Shown: piece by piece, positions 27,259-35,837 of the stretch
Layout: every line of letters begins with the position of its first letter
Position numbering within the stretch: the first letter of the stretch is position 1
Source: Oceanobacter kriegii DSM 6294
GTDB taxonomy: Bacteria > Pseudomonadota > Gammaproteobacteria > Pseudomonadales > Oceanobacteraceae
DNA: 64,000 nucleotides
Direction of reading: 5' to 3'
NCBI RefSeq assembly: GCF_000422845.1
Contig: NZ_KE383931.1
Coordinates: forward strand, 435,863 to 499,862
Translations under genes and position numbers: made by a program
The notes under the pieces: model-generated
Database searches by the model: none
Told to the model about the DNA's origin: nothing
Seen by the model: only the letters and a program-made list of their open reading frames with translations

Positions 27259-27270
27259 CTTGTATGCAAG
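27259..27270 (+). promoter_or_regulatory. Palindromic operator, riboswitch 2 side
   Basis: CTTGTATGCAAG differs at one base from the palindrome at 26914-26925. It overlaps the predicted start point of the sigma54 promoter, so a bound protein would block initiation. It also forms part of a wider inverted repeat (GCATAC/GTATGC). Confidence 0.5.
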
Positions 27271-27303
27271 ATGCAATGGGATACCGACATCTCATCGAAT
27301 AGG

Positions 27304-27442
27304 CAGCTAGGGTTCCGGTAACAATCGTTAGATAGTTTACGTCTGGTCCGAGAGCAGCCGACCTTGCCACTTCTCGCTTTGACGTCAAATCTTGATCAAA
27401 GCCTGATGCGGGGGTTACACGGCGGGACAAAAGCCCGGGAGA
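27304..27442 (+). ncRNA. Guanidine-I riboswitch (ykkC), copy 2
   Basis: Contains CTAGGGTTCCGG (about 27307-27318), CTGGTCCGAGAG (about 27343-27354) and ACACGGCGGGACAAAAGCCC then GGGAG (about 27418-27442). The middle variable helix is longer than in copy 1. Downstream, ACAACGGG-TGTT (about 27467) can pair with AACA-CCCGTTGT (about 27504-27516), a possible terminator-like or switching hairpin before the permease start at 27550. Confidence 0.93.
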
Positions 27443-27549
27443 CTTGCAGAATCTGACCACCACTGTACAACGGGTGTTAGATTTTGCCGGACGTTCTTTT
27501 GGAACATCCCGTTGTTTCGTACCGTAAACCCGACATCAGGAGATGCGCA

Positions 27550-28359
27550 ATGCGCAAGCTGGTCAACCTGCAACCCACCAAGCTACAAACGCTGATTCTG
27601 GGCGCCTTGCCGTTCATCGCCGTGATATTGATTTATCTGGTCGCATCCGACCTGCGGCTGCAAGAAAACCCCAAAGACAAGCTGCTACCGGCTTTTTCCA
27701 CCATGGGCGAAACCCTTCTGCGGTTAACCACCGAAGAAAGCCGCCGCACCGGTGACATCATTTTCTGGGGCGACACCTTCGCCTCGCTTGAACGCATGGC
27801 AATGGGCGTCGGCATCAGTGCTTTGATTGCACTGCTGTTCGGTTTGGCCCAGGGCAGTTTCCCGCTGGTACGCGCCAAGCTCTCCCCCTTCACCACAGCC
27901 ATTGCCATGGTGCCGCCGATGGCCATGCTGCCCGTGCTGTTTATCGTGTTTGGCCTTGGTGAACTGTCCAAGGTGGTGCTGATTATCATCGGCATTACCC
28001 CTTTCCTGATCCGCGACCTGCAGCAACGAGTGCAGGAGCTGCCTGAAGAGCAATGGATCAAGGCCCAAACCCTCGGCGCCAACAGCTGGCAGCTGATGAC
28101 TCGCATGGTATTGCCTCAGATGATGCCGCGACTGATTGATGCTGTGCGCTTGTCGATGGGTGCTGCCTGGCTGTTCCTGATTGCAGCCGAAGCCATTGCC
28201 GCCAACGAAGGCCTTGGCTATCGAATTTTCCTCGTTCGTCGTTACATGGCGATGGACACCATCCTGCCCTACGTGGCCTGGATCACGGTGTTGGCGATCT
28301 GTGCAGACCAACTGCTGCGCCAGATCAATCGCCGGGTATTCCCCTGGTACCAGAAATAA
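27550..28359 (+). CDS. ABC transporter permease, guanidine-linked
   Basis: An inner-membrane subunit of 269 residues with about six helices, related to the SsuC/TauC permeases. The cytoplasmic EAA loop that docks the ATPase reads EQWIKAQTLGANSWQLMTRMVLP. The ATG at 27550 is set by CAGGAG eight bases upstream; a frame from 27484 exists but would include the hairpin. It is the first gene after riboswitch 2 and is followed 58 bases later by its ATPase. The matching binding protein lies in the separate riboswitch-1 unit. Confidence 0.9.
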   Translation: MRKLVNLQPTKLQTLILGALPFIAVILIYLVASDLRLQENPKDKLLPAFSTMGETLLRLTTEESRRTGDIIFWGDTFASLERMAMGVGISALIALLFGLAQGSFPLVRAKLSPFTTAIAMVPPMAMLPVLFIVFGLGELSKVVLIIIGITPFLIRDLQQRVQELPEEQWIKAQTLGANSWQLMTRMVLPQMMPRLIDAVRLSMGAAWLFLIAAEAIAANEGLGYRIFLVRRYMAMDTILPYVAWITVLAICADQLLRQINRRVFPWYQK

Positions 28360-28417
28360 CCGCACCACCATGACATCCGCTGGATAAGGCAAACGAACGG
28401 AAACCAAGGATCTCCTT

Positions 28418-29257
28418 ATGACTGTCAGACTCGTAACCGAAAAGCCGCCACATTTTCTTGAGTTCAAACGTGTTGGCAAACGCTATGGCGATAGCGTGGT
28501 GCTGGAAAACATCAACACCCAGGTGAAGAAAGGTGAATTTATCACCATGGTTGGCGCCTCCGGCTGCGGCAAATCGACGTTTCTGAAAATGCTGTCGGGC
28601 CAGGAGCAGGCCACCCGCGGCGTATGCCTGATGGAAGGCCAGCCGATTTCAGAAGAGCCCGACGTCAATCGTGGCATTGTGTTCCAGAAATACTCCGTCT
28701 TCCCGCATTTGAACGTTTTGGAAAACGTCATTCTGGGCCTCGAACTGGAATCTACCAGCCTGACTGGACGACTGTTCGGCAAGCTGTTTGGTGCGGCACG
28801 CAAAGCCGCGCTGGAAGAAGCCGCCACCTTGCTGGAAAAAGTCGGCCTAGACCACGCCATGCACAAATACCCGCATGAGCTGTCCGGTGGCATGCAGCAG
28901 CGCCTTGCAATTGCCCAAGCACTGATCAAAAAGCCCAAGGTGCTGCTACTGGACGAACCGTTTGGCGCACTCGACCCGGGCATTCGTGCCGATATGCACC
29001 AGCTGATTCTGGAGCTGTGGGAAGAAACCGGCACCACCATTTTCATGGTTACCCACGACATCACCGAAGGGTTTTATCTGGGCACCCGCTTGTGGGTATT
29101 CGACAAGGTGCGTAACGACCCCACTCACCCACACGCCTGGGGCGCCACCATTACCTACGACCTGCCGATTGGCGTAACCAGCAAAAATTTACACGACGAT
29201 ATTCGTCACGACGTAAACCTGACTTCGCGTCACCAGGATGAACAACTGGTGTCCTGA
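28418..29257 (+). CDS. ABC transporter ATP-binding protein, guanidine-linked
   Basis: A 279-residue nucleotide-binding subunit of the SsuB/TauB group. It carries Walker A GASGCGKST (about residue 45), the signature LSGGMQQR, Walker B KVLLLDEPFGALDPG and the switch histidine in MVTHD. It energises import by the permease before it. An insertion in the helical domain (TSLTGRLFGKLFGAARKAAL) and a longer C-terminal tail distinguish it from the usual 250-residue forms. It ends 25 bases before the first DUF1989 gene. Confidence 0.92.
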   Translation: MTVRLVTEKPPHFLEFKRVGKRYGDSVVLENINTQVKKGEFITMVGASGCGKSTFLKMLSGQEQATRGVCLMEGQPISEEPDVNRGIVFQKYSVFPHLNVLENVILGLELESTSLTGRLFGKLFGAARKAALEEAATLLEKVGLDHAMHKYPHELSGGMQQRLAIAQALIKKPKVLLLDEPFGALDPGIRADMHQLILELWEETGTTIFMVTHDITEGFYLGTRLWVFDKVRNDPTHPHAWGATITYDLPIGVTSKNLHDDIRHDVNLTSRHQDEQLVS

Positions 29258-29282
29258 GCCGACATTCACAGGAGCAAGAAAG

Positions 29283-30023
29283 ATGAGTGAATACCAACTC
29301 GGTGAAACCGTATACACAGACACCCTGCGCGGTGGGGCCCACTGGTCCATGCGCGTCAAAAAAGGCACCCTGCTGACCCTTACGGACGTTGAGGGCGGTG
29401 CCAATCTGGGTCTGCTGATGTTTAACCCGTACGACCTGAAAGAAAAGTACAACGCCCCGGACAGCCTCAAGGCCCAGCACACCTTCAAACTGACCAAAGG
29501 CCATTGCCTGTACTCCGATATGGGCCGCGTGATGGCCTCCATCGTCGAGGATGACTGCGGCTGGCACGACACCGTCTGCGGCAACATGAACAAAACCATG
29601 CTGGAACAACGCTGGCCACGTGTTAGCTACCAACAGGGCCTGAACGACTGGACTCTTAACGGCTACGACAGTTTTATGGTCGAGTTCGCCAAATACGGCC
29701 TCACTCGCCGCGATATGGCTGCCAACCTGAACCTGTTCAGCAAGGTGTTCACCGACGACGAAGGCAACATGAGCTACGAGCCTGCAGGCAAAGCCGGTGA
29801 CTCCATCACCCTGCGCTTTGAAATGGACACCCTGGTGATTTTCCACAGCTGTCCGCACCCGCTGGCGTCTCCTGCCACCGGCTTCGACGAATACCCACGC
29901 AAGCCGGTTCAGTACGCTCTGGCCAAAGCCGCGCCGGTAGCCGAAGACGACTACTGCAAAAACCTGTGCCCTGAAAACCAACGCGGTTTCCAGAACACTC
30001 ACCTGTACACCTTTATGGACTGA
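29283..30023 (+). CDS. Carboxyguanidine deiminase subunit (DUF1989, UAAP1 type)
   Basis: A 246-residue DUF1989 protein (PF09347) of the type long annotated as urea carboxylase-associated protein 1. Such proteins work as a heteromeric pair with the next gene product to deiminate carboxyguanidine to allophanate and ammonia (CgdAB). Conserved Cys/His elements DDCGWHDTVCGN and FHSCPHPLAS, probable metal ligands, are visible. The ATG at 29283 has CAGGAG about 9 bases upstream. It follows the ABC ATPase and precedes the second DUF1989 gene by 18 bases. Assignment to guanidine rather than urea follows from the riboswitches. Confidence 0.88.
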   Translation: MSEYQLGETVYTDTLRGGAHWSMRVKKGTLLTLTDVEGGANLGLLMFNPYDLKEKYNAPDSLKAQHTFKLTKGHCLYSDMGRVMASIVEDDCGWHDTVCGNMNKTMLEQRWPRVSYQQGLNDWTLNGYDSFMVEFAKYGLTRRDMAANLNLFSKVFTDDEGNMSYEPAGKAGDSITLRFEMDTLVIFHSCPHPLASPATGFDEYPRKPVQYALAKAAPVAEDDYCKNLCPENQRGFQNTHLYTFMD

Positions 30024-30041
30024 CGCTGAGGAGCAAACCCG

Positions 30042-30680
30042 ATGATCAAAGAAAGCACATTGCGCCCAGAAGACGCCATTTTCCGTCAAACCGTGGATGC
30101 CGGCGACTACTTCCTGCACCGTATTGAAGCCGGTCAGACCTTCCGTATCCTCGACCTCGAAGGCAACCAGGCTGCCGACACCCTGTTCTACAACGCCGAT
30201 GACGTCACCGAACGCTACAGCGCCATGGACACCATCCGCGAACAAGGCAACGTCTACCTGACCGCCGGTTCGGTACTGCGCACCAATGAAAACAACCCGT
30301 TGTTGGAAATCGTCGCCGACACCTGTGGTCGTCACGACACCCTCGGCGGCGCCTGCGCCACCGAATCCAACACTGTGCGTTACTCGCTTGAGAAGAAATG
30401 CATGCACGCCTGTCGCGACAGCTGGATGCTGGCCATCAACGAGAACGAACAATACGGACTCGAAAAAGCCGACATCACCCACAACATCAACTTCTTTATG
30501 AACGTGCCCATCACCAAAGAAGGTGGTTTGACGTTTGAAGACGGTATTTCCGGAGCCGGTAAATACGTTGAGATGAAAGCGAAGATGAATACACTGGTGT
30601 TGATTTCCAACTGCCCGCAGTTGAACAACCCGTGTAACGGCTACAACCCAACACCGATTGAAGTGCTGGTTTGGGAATAA
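30042..30680 (+). CDS. Carboxyguanidine deiminase subunit (DUF1989, UAAP2 type)
   Basis: A 212-residue DUF1989 protein paralogous to the preceding one. The shared core is recognisable in [21 protein letters not shown]-like residues near 35-55, in [15 protein letters not shown] with the Cys/His ligands, and in [16 protein letters not shown] at the C-terminus. It forms the second subunit of the carboxyguanidine deiminase. Beyond the stop lie a small hairpin (AACCTG/CAGGTT) and a perfect inverted repeat at 30706-30724, then the repeat array that separates it from the carboxylase gene. Confidence 0.88.
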   Translation: MIKESTLRPEDAIFRQTVDAGDYFLHRIEAGQTFRILDLEGNQAADTLFYNADDVTERYSAMDTIREQGNVYLTAGSVLRTNENNPLLEIVADTCGRHDTLGGACATESNTVRYSLEKKCMHACRDSWMLAINENEQYGLEKADITHNINFFMNVPITKEGGLTFEDGISGAGKYVEMKAKMNTLVLISNCPQLNNPCNGYNPTPIEVLVWE

Positions 30681-30705
30681 AACCTGCTATTCCAGGTTAA
30701 TCGTA

Positions 30706-30724
30706 GGATGGGCCCCGCCCATCC
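30706..30724. terminator. Hairpin after the second DUF1989 gene
   Basis: GGATGGGC and GCCCATCC pair perfectly around a three-base loop (GGATGGGCCCCGCCCATCC). It has no T tract, so its role as a terminator is unsure. It may be a REP-type hairpin that protects the upstream mRNA. Confidence 0.4.
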
Positions 30725-30810
30725 CAAGCTTGCATTAGCTTTTTAACCTGGATTTGCCAATTGCCTCTTGGGAGGTCTTACCTCCCGCCGGCAGGGCCAC
30801 CCACCGCTTT

Positions 30811-31035
30811 GCGCTACCGGTTCGCTATATCGGTTTTAACTGCGCAAGCGCAACGGCCACGGCCAGATTCGGCATCCATGCCTCAACTGGCCTGCCGACA
30901 CATCCATGTGTCGGCGACCTGCGTTTGCTGGTAAAAACCGGCGAACCTCAAGGCGCAGGGTGTGAAGACGCAAGGCAGCTTTTTAAAAGGACCTTGCTGT
31001 GTTGGGCGTGGCCCAACCTACAAAGCGAAATATGA
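30811..31035 (+). repeat. Repeat unit A, copy 1
   Basis: 225 bases that recur at 31152-31376 with only five substitutions. The unit contains the hairpins GGCATCCATGCC and ACATCCATGT, a conserved edge GCGCTACCGGTTCGCT and a TTGGGCGTGGCCCAACC hairpin near its end. The surrounding 1.4 kb (30681-32080) has no credible gene; open frames inside the units are by-products of the repeat. Confidence 0.9.
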
Positions 31036-31151
31036 AAAACCGATGCGTGGCTTCATTCCGCTCATAAAGGTTCGTTGAATCGGCTTTTTAATCGGCAACA
31101 GGGTTGTCCTCTTCGGGGACTTCCCCCGGGCCGGACGGGCATCCCCGCCTT

Positions 31152-31376
31152 GCGCTACCGGTTCGCTGTATCGGTTTTAACTGCGCAAGCGCAACGGCCA
31201 CGGCCAGATTCGGCATCCATGCCTCAACTGGCCTGCCGACACATCCATGTGTCGGCGACCTGCGCTTGCTGGTAAAAACCGGCGAACCTCAAGGCGCGGG
31301 GTGTGAAGACGCAAGGCAGCTTTTTAAAAGGACCTTGCTGTATTGGGCGTGGCCCAACCTACAAAGCGAAATTTGA
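31152..31376 (+). repeat. Repeat unit A, copy 2
   Basis: Direct copy of 30811-31035, offset by 341 bases. The left border differs: copy 1 is preceded by a GGGAGGTCTTACCTCCC hairpin, copy 2 by a GGGGACTTCCCCC one. Confidence 0.9.
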
Positions 31377-31382
31377 AGAGTC

Positions 31383-31547
31383 GATGCGCGGTTTCATCCC
31401 GCGCATCAAGGTTCGCCCGATAGAGCCACATCGAGCAGGGCCGACCGGCATGGATGCCGGGAGAGCCGACTCTGGACATGGATGTCCAGTGAAGGCGGGC
31501 CCGTTGCGAGATGTTGGTGATATCGGATCAGCGGACCGGTAGCGCAA
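31383..31547 (-). repeat. Repeat unit B, copy 1
   Basis: 165 bases repeated at 31680-31844 with six substitutions. Read on the minus strand it starts with the same TTGCGCTACCGGT edge as unit A and contains the ACATCCATGT and GGCATCCATGCC hairpins in reverse order. The flank beyond 31547 mirrors the left flank of A copy 1, so A1 and B1 form a large inverted pair. Confidence 0.9.
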
Positions 31548-31679
31548 GGCGGTGGGATGCCAGCCGGCGGGAGGTAAGACCTCCCAAGAGGCATTCCAAC
31601 GTCGCAAGCTAAAAAGCGGAGTCACACCCGTAGGATGTATTAGCCGAAGGCGTAATACATCGAGAAGAATTGAAAAGCC

Positions 31680-31844
31680 GATGCGCGGTTCCATCCCGCG
31701 CATCAAGGTTCACCCGATAGAGCCACATCGAGCACGACCGACCGGCATGGATGCCGGGAGAGCCGACTCTGGACATGGATGTCCAGTGAAGGCGGGCCCG
31801 TTGCGAGATGTTGGCGATATCGGATCAGCGAACCGGTAGCGCAA
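31680..31844 (-). repeat. Repeat unit B, copy 2
   Basis: Copy of 31383-31547 at an offset of 297 bases. Both B copies are followed by an AAAAGCGGAGTCAC(A/C)CCCGTAGGATG(T/C)ATTAGCC tail with an imperfect GTATTAC/GTAATAC hairpin, suggesting duplication of the whole segment. Confidence 0.9.
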
Positions 31845-32080
31845 AGCGGGGGCTTGCCCGTCTGGCGTGGGGGCAAGGCCCCCAAAGAAGACAAGCCCCA
31901 GCATATTAAAAAGCGGAGTCACCCCCGTAGGATGCATTAGCCGAAGGCGTAATACATCAACCCCAAATGAAAAGCGGAGCAGCCCCCTGCCCCGCCACCG
32001 AACAAAAACCAGCGGGACGACCCGGTGGTCACAGAATTACAGGCAGGACGACCTGCCACCTGAACGGAGCCTGATCGCTC

Positions 32081-35000
32081 ATGCTGACCAAAGTTCTTAT
32101 TGCCAACCGTGGCGCCATTGCCTGCCGTATCATCCGTACCCTGAAGAAAATGGGCATCGGCTCTGTGGCCGTTTACCACCAGCAAGACCTTCATTCCCGT
32201 CATGTTCAGGAAGCCGATGAAGCCTACAGCCTCGGCGAAGGTTCTGTGGCCAACACCTATCTGAATCAGCAACGTCTGCTGGAAGTCGCCAAACAAAGCG
32301 GTGCCGAAGCCATCCACCCGGGTTACGGCTTTCTGAGTGAAAACCCGGATTTCGCTAACGCCTGCGCCGAAGCCGGTGTGTTTTTCCTGGGCCCCCGTGC
32401 CGAGCACATGAACGCCTTTGGCCTCAAGCACAGCGCTCGCGCTCTGGCCGAAGCCAATCATGTCCCGCTGCTGCCAGGCACCGAGCTGCTGACTGACCTT
32501 AATGCCGCTCTGGAGGCCGCCGAGGGCATCAAGTACCCGGTCATGCTGAAAAGCACCGCAGGTGGTGGCGGTATTGGCATGCAGTTGTGTTACAGCGCCG
32601 ACGAACTGACATCCGCCTGGGACAGCGTTAAGCGCCTGAGCGCCAATAACTTCGCTAACGACGGCGTGTTTCTGGAAAAATTCGTCGAGAAAGCCCGCCA
32701 CATCGAAGTACAGGTATTTGGTGATGGCAACGGCAAAGTAATCACACTGGGCGAACGCGATTGCTCACTGCAGCGCCGTAACCAGAAGGTTCTGGAAGAA
32801 ACCCCGGCACCGGGACTCAGCAACGAACAACGCGCCCAACTGCAAGCCACCGCCGAGCGTCTGACCGCTGCCGTCAGCTACCAGAGTGCCGGTACCGTTG
32901 AGTTTATTTTTGATGCCAGCACTGGCGAATTCTACTTCCTTGAAGTGAATACTCGCTTACAGGTTGAACACGGTGTGACCGAAGAAGTGTACGGCGTCGA
33001 CCTGGTTGAGTGGATGGTACGTCTACCGGGTGTTCAGGCCGGGAAAGACTCGTTGCCACTGGACGCCGCCTTCGAATCCAAAGGTCACTCCATTCAGGCC
33101 CGTGTTTACGCCGAAGACCCGGCACTGGACTTCCAGCCATCCGCAGGCCTGCTGAGCCGTGTGGAATGGCCAGAGCAAGCGTCTAACGGCCGTTTGCGCA
33201 TCGACACCTGGGTAGAATCCGGCACCACCATTCCAGCCCTGTTCGACCCGATGGTCGCCAAGGTGATTGTCACCGCCGACAACCGCGAGCAAGCCATCAC
33301 CGGTCTGTCCGATGCGCTGGCGGGCTCACAGCTGTACGGTATCGAAACCAACCGCGCTTACCTGCTGGACATTCTGGCCGACCAACGCGTGGCCAAAGGC
33401 GATGTCTACACCCAGCTGCTGAAAACCCTCAGCCACCAGCCCAACACCATTCAGGTGATTGCTGCGGGCACCCAAACCACCGTGCAAGACTTGCCTGCCC
33501 GTGTTGGCTACTGGGACATTGGAGTACCGCCATCCGGCCCGTTTGACAGCTACTCGTTTGAGCTGGGCAACCGTTTGCTGGGCAACAAGGCTGAAGAAGC
33601 GGGCCTGGAAATCACTTTGAAAGGTCCGGTACTGAAATTCAACAGTGCCACTCGTGTGCTGTTGGCCGGTGCCACCACCAACGCCAAACTGACGCGCGCC
33701 AATGGCGAAGTAAACAGCGTTGAATTCTGGCAGGCCATTGAAGTTCAACATGGCGATGTGCTGGATACCGGTTCAGTGTCCGGTGCCGGTGCGCGTGCTT
33801 ACTTGCTGATTGACGGCGGCTTGCAAGTGCCGGATTACCTCGGTTCCAAATCCACGTTCACTCTGGGTCAATTCGGTGGCCACAATGGCCGCTCACTGCT
33901 GCCGGGCGATGTCCTGCATGTACTGGCCAGCAAGCCCGCTACCAACATTGCCGATAGCAATGCCCTGCTGCCAGACATCAGCAACGAATGGCAACTGCGA
34001 GTGATCTATGGCCCACACGGTGCGCCGGAATTCTTCACCGAAGCCGACATCGACACCCTGTTCGAAACCGCCTACGAAATTCACTACAACTCCAGCCGTA
34101 CCGGCGTGCGTCTTATCGGCCCGAAACCCGAATGGGCCCGTACCGACGGCGGCGAGGCTGGCCTGCACCCGTCCAACATTCACGACAACGCCTACGCCAT
34201 CGGCACCATCGACTTCACTGGCGATATGCCCGTGGTTCTGGGCCCGGATGGCCCAAGTCTGGGTGGCTTTGTATGCCCGGCCACGGTGATCACCGCCGAC
34301 CTGTGGAAGCTGGGCCAGCTGAAGGCAGGCGACAAAGTGCGCTTTGTGCCGGTTTCCCAGCAGACCGCGGTTGAGTTGTTTGAACAACAAGCCAGCAACC
34401 TGAAAGCGCTGACATCCAACGCCGACGTTGCCGTAGAAGAAGTTCGTCCGGCCTCGCCAATCATTGCCGAAATCAGCACCGACGATCACCCGACCGGCGT
34501 TGTCTATCGCCCGTCCGGTGACCGTTACCTGCTGGTTGAATACGGCCCGCTGCAACTGGATATCCGCCTGCGTTTCCGCGTACACGCCCTGATGCAATTC
34601 CTGCAGAGCCAGCACATTGACGGTTTGCAGGAACTGACGCCGGGCATTCGCTCACTGCAATTGCATTACGATTCCACGGTACTGCCACAAGCCAAGCTGC
34701 TGGAGCTGCTGCAAGCTGCGGAAGATCAGCTCGGTGACCTGGAAGGTGCTGAAGTGCCGTCCCGCATCGTTCACCTGCCGCTGAGCTGGGACGATGAGGT
34801 TTGCCGCCTTGCAGCCGAGAAGTACATGCAGTCGGTGCGTGCTGATGCCCCATGGTGCCCGGACAACATCGAGTTTATCCGTCGTATCAATGGTCTGGAT
34901 TCCATTCAGGACGTCAAAGACATCGTCTTCAACGCCAGCTATCTGGTGATGGGTCTGGGCGACGTGTATCTGGGCGCACCCGTCGCCACGCCTGTCGATC

Positions 35001-35704
35001 CACGCCACCGCCTGGTGACCACCAAGTACAACCCGGCCCGTACCTGGACGGCAGAAAACTCTGTTGGTATTGGCGGCGCCTACATGTGTATTTACGGCAT
35101 GGAAGGCCCGGGTGGTTATCAGTTTGTGGGCCGTACCCTGCAACAGTGGAACCGCTACAAGCAAACCAAGGAGTTCACCCAACCATGGCTGCTGCGCTTC
35201 TTTGATCAGGTACGGTTCTACGAAGTAAGCCACGACGAACTGACTGAGATTCGCCAACAGTTCCCGCATGGCCAGTACCCGATCAAGATTGAAGAAACCC
35301 GCTTCAATCTGGCCGAATACGAAGCGTTTTTGGCCGAACAGGCGTCAGGTATCAATGAGTTCCAGGTGGAACGTCAGAAAGCCTTCCAGGAAGAGCTGGA
35401 AGACTGGAAACGTACTGGCCGCTTCAATTACGACAGCGAACCTGCCGACACCGAGCAGGAAGAGGAACGTGTGCTGGAAGACGGTGAGTTCACGGTGGAA
35501 AGCCATGTGGCCGGTAACGTCTGGCAGTGTCTGGTCAAGCCAGGCGACAAGGTCGATGCCAACCAGCCGCTGCTGATCCTGGAGTCCATGAAAATGGAAA
35601 TCGAAGTCGCCAGCCATCAGGCCGGTACTGTGGTTGAGGTGGTGAAACAAGCCGGTCAGGGCGTCGCCCCAGGCAGCTTGTTGGTGGTACTGAAAGAGGA
35701 TTAA
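32081..35704 (+). CDS. Biotin-dependent guanidine (urea) carboxylase
   Basis: A 1207-residue cytosolic enzyme that uses ATP and bicarbonate to carboxylate guanidine (family name: urea carboxylase). Domains in order: biotin carboxylase (about 1-450, with KSTAGGGGIGMQ and the LEVNTRLQVEHGVTEE active site); the KipA/allophanate-hydrolase-subunit-2-like carboxyltransferase half (about 470-780, GYWDIGVPPSGPFDSYSF); the KipI/subunit-1-like half (about 820-1050); and a biotinyl domain with the biotinylated Lys1171 in ESMKME. Riboswitches plus DUF1989 partners point to guanidine as the true substrate. ATG 32081 has ACGGAG ten bases upstream. A clear terminator follows. Confidence 0.93.
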   Translation: MLTKVLIANRGAIACRIIRTLKKMGIGSVAVYHQQDLHSRHVQEADEAYSLGEGSVANTYLNQQRLLEVAKQSGAEAIHPGYGFLSENPDFANACAEAGVFFLGPRAEHMNAFGLKHSARALAEANHVPLLPGTELLTDLNAALEAAEGIKYPVMLKSTAGGGGIGMQLCYSADELTSAWDSVKRLSANNFANDGVFLEKFVEKARHIEVQVFGDGNGKVITLGERDCSLQRRNQKVLEETPAPGLSNEQRAQLQATAERLTAAVSYQSAGTVEFIFDASTGEFYFLEVNTRLQVEHGVTEEVYGVDLVEWMVRLPGVQAGKDSLPLDAAFESKGHSIQARVYAEDPALDFQPSAGLLSRVEWPEQASNGRLRIDTWVESGTTIPALFDPMVAKVIVTADNREQAITGLSDALAGSQLYGIETNRAYLLDILADQRVAKGDVYTQLLKTLSHQPNTIQVIAAGTQTTVQDLPARVGYWDIGVPPSGPFDSYSFELGNRLLGNKAEEAGLEITLKGPVLKFNSATRVLLAGATTNAKLTRANGEVNSVEFWQAIEVQHGDVLDTGSVSGAGARAYLLIDGGLQVPDYLGSKSTFTLGQFGGHNGRSLLPGDVLHVLASKPATNIADSNALLPDISNEWQLRVIYGPHGAPEFFTEADIDTLFETAYEIHYNSSRTGVRLIGPKPEWARTDGGEAGLHPSNIHDNAYAIGTIDFTGDMPVVLGPDGPSLGGFVCPATVITADLWKLGQLKAGDKVRFVPVSQQTAVELFEQQASNLKALTSNADVAVEEVRPASPIIAEISTDDHPTGVVYRPSGDRYLLVEYGPLQLDIRLRFRVHALMQFLQSQHIDGLQELTPGIRSLQLHYDSTVLPQAKLLELLQAAEDQLGDLEGAEVPSRIVHLPLSWDDEVCRLAAEKYMQSVRADAPWCPDNIEFIRRINGLDSIQDVKDIVFNASYLVMGLGDVYLGAPVATPVDPRHRLVTTKYNPARTWTAENSVGIGGAYMCIYGMEGPGGYQFVGRTLQQWNRYKQTKEFTQPWLLRFFDQVRFYEVSHDELTEIRQQFPHGQYPIKIEETRFNLAEYEAFLAEQASGINEFQVERQKAFQEELEDWKRTGRFNYDSEPADTEQEEERVLEDGEFTVESHVAGNVWQCLVKPGDKVDANQPLLILESMKMEIEVASHQAGTVVEVVKQAGQGVAPGSLLVVLKED

Positions 35705-35767
35705 TCCTCTTTCGCCCCTCGGCTGCTTGCAGCCAAACCACCCTCCCGCCAATACCCTCGTCCAAAC

Positions 35768-35805
35768 AAAAAGCCCCGATCAATGCAAATTGATCGGGGC
35801 TTTTT
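35768..35805. terminator. Bidirectional intrinsic terminator
   Basis: GCCCCGATCAAT (35773-35784) pairs perfectly with ATTGATCGGGGC (35789-35800) around GCAA, flanked by five A bases on the left and five T bases on the right. It can stop the carboxylase transcript and the convergent cysH transcript. Confidence 0.93.
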
Positions 35806-35837
35806 GTTTAAGCTCTATTTCTGTTGAGAAACAGACA

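Noticed and set aside
29151-30482. 443-codon frame antisense to the DUF1989 genes
   Set aside because: Shadow of GC-biased third positions; no domain.
30754-31376. Two near-identical 90-residue frames in the repeat array
   Set aside because: They are the repeat units read in one frame; no ribosome binding site, and the substitutions show no codon pattern.
29283-35704. Plain urea degradation operon
   Set aside because: Two guanidine riboswitches and DUF1989 pairs fit guanidine carboxylation better, and no urease or allophanate hydrolase gene is present.
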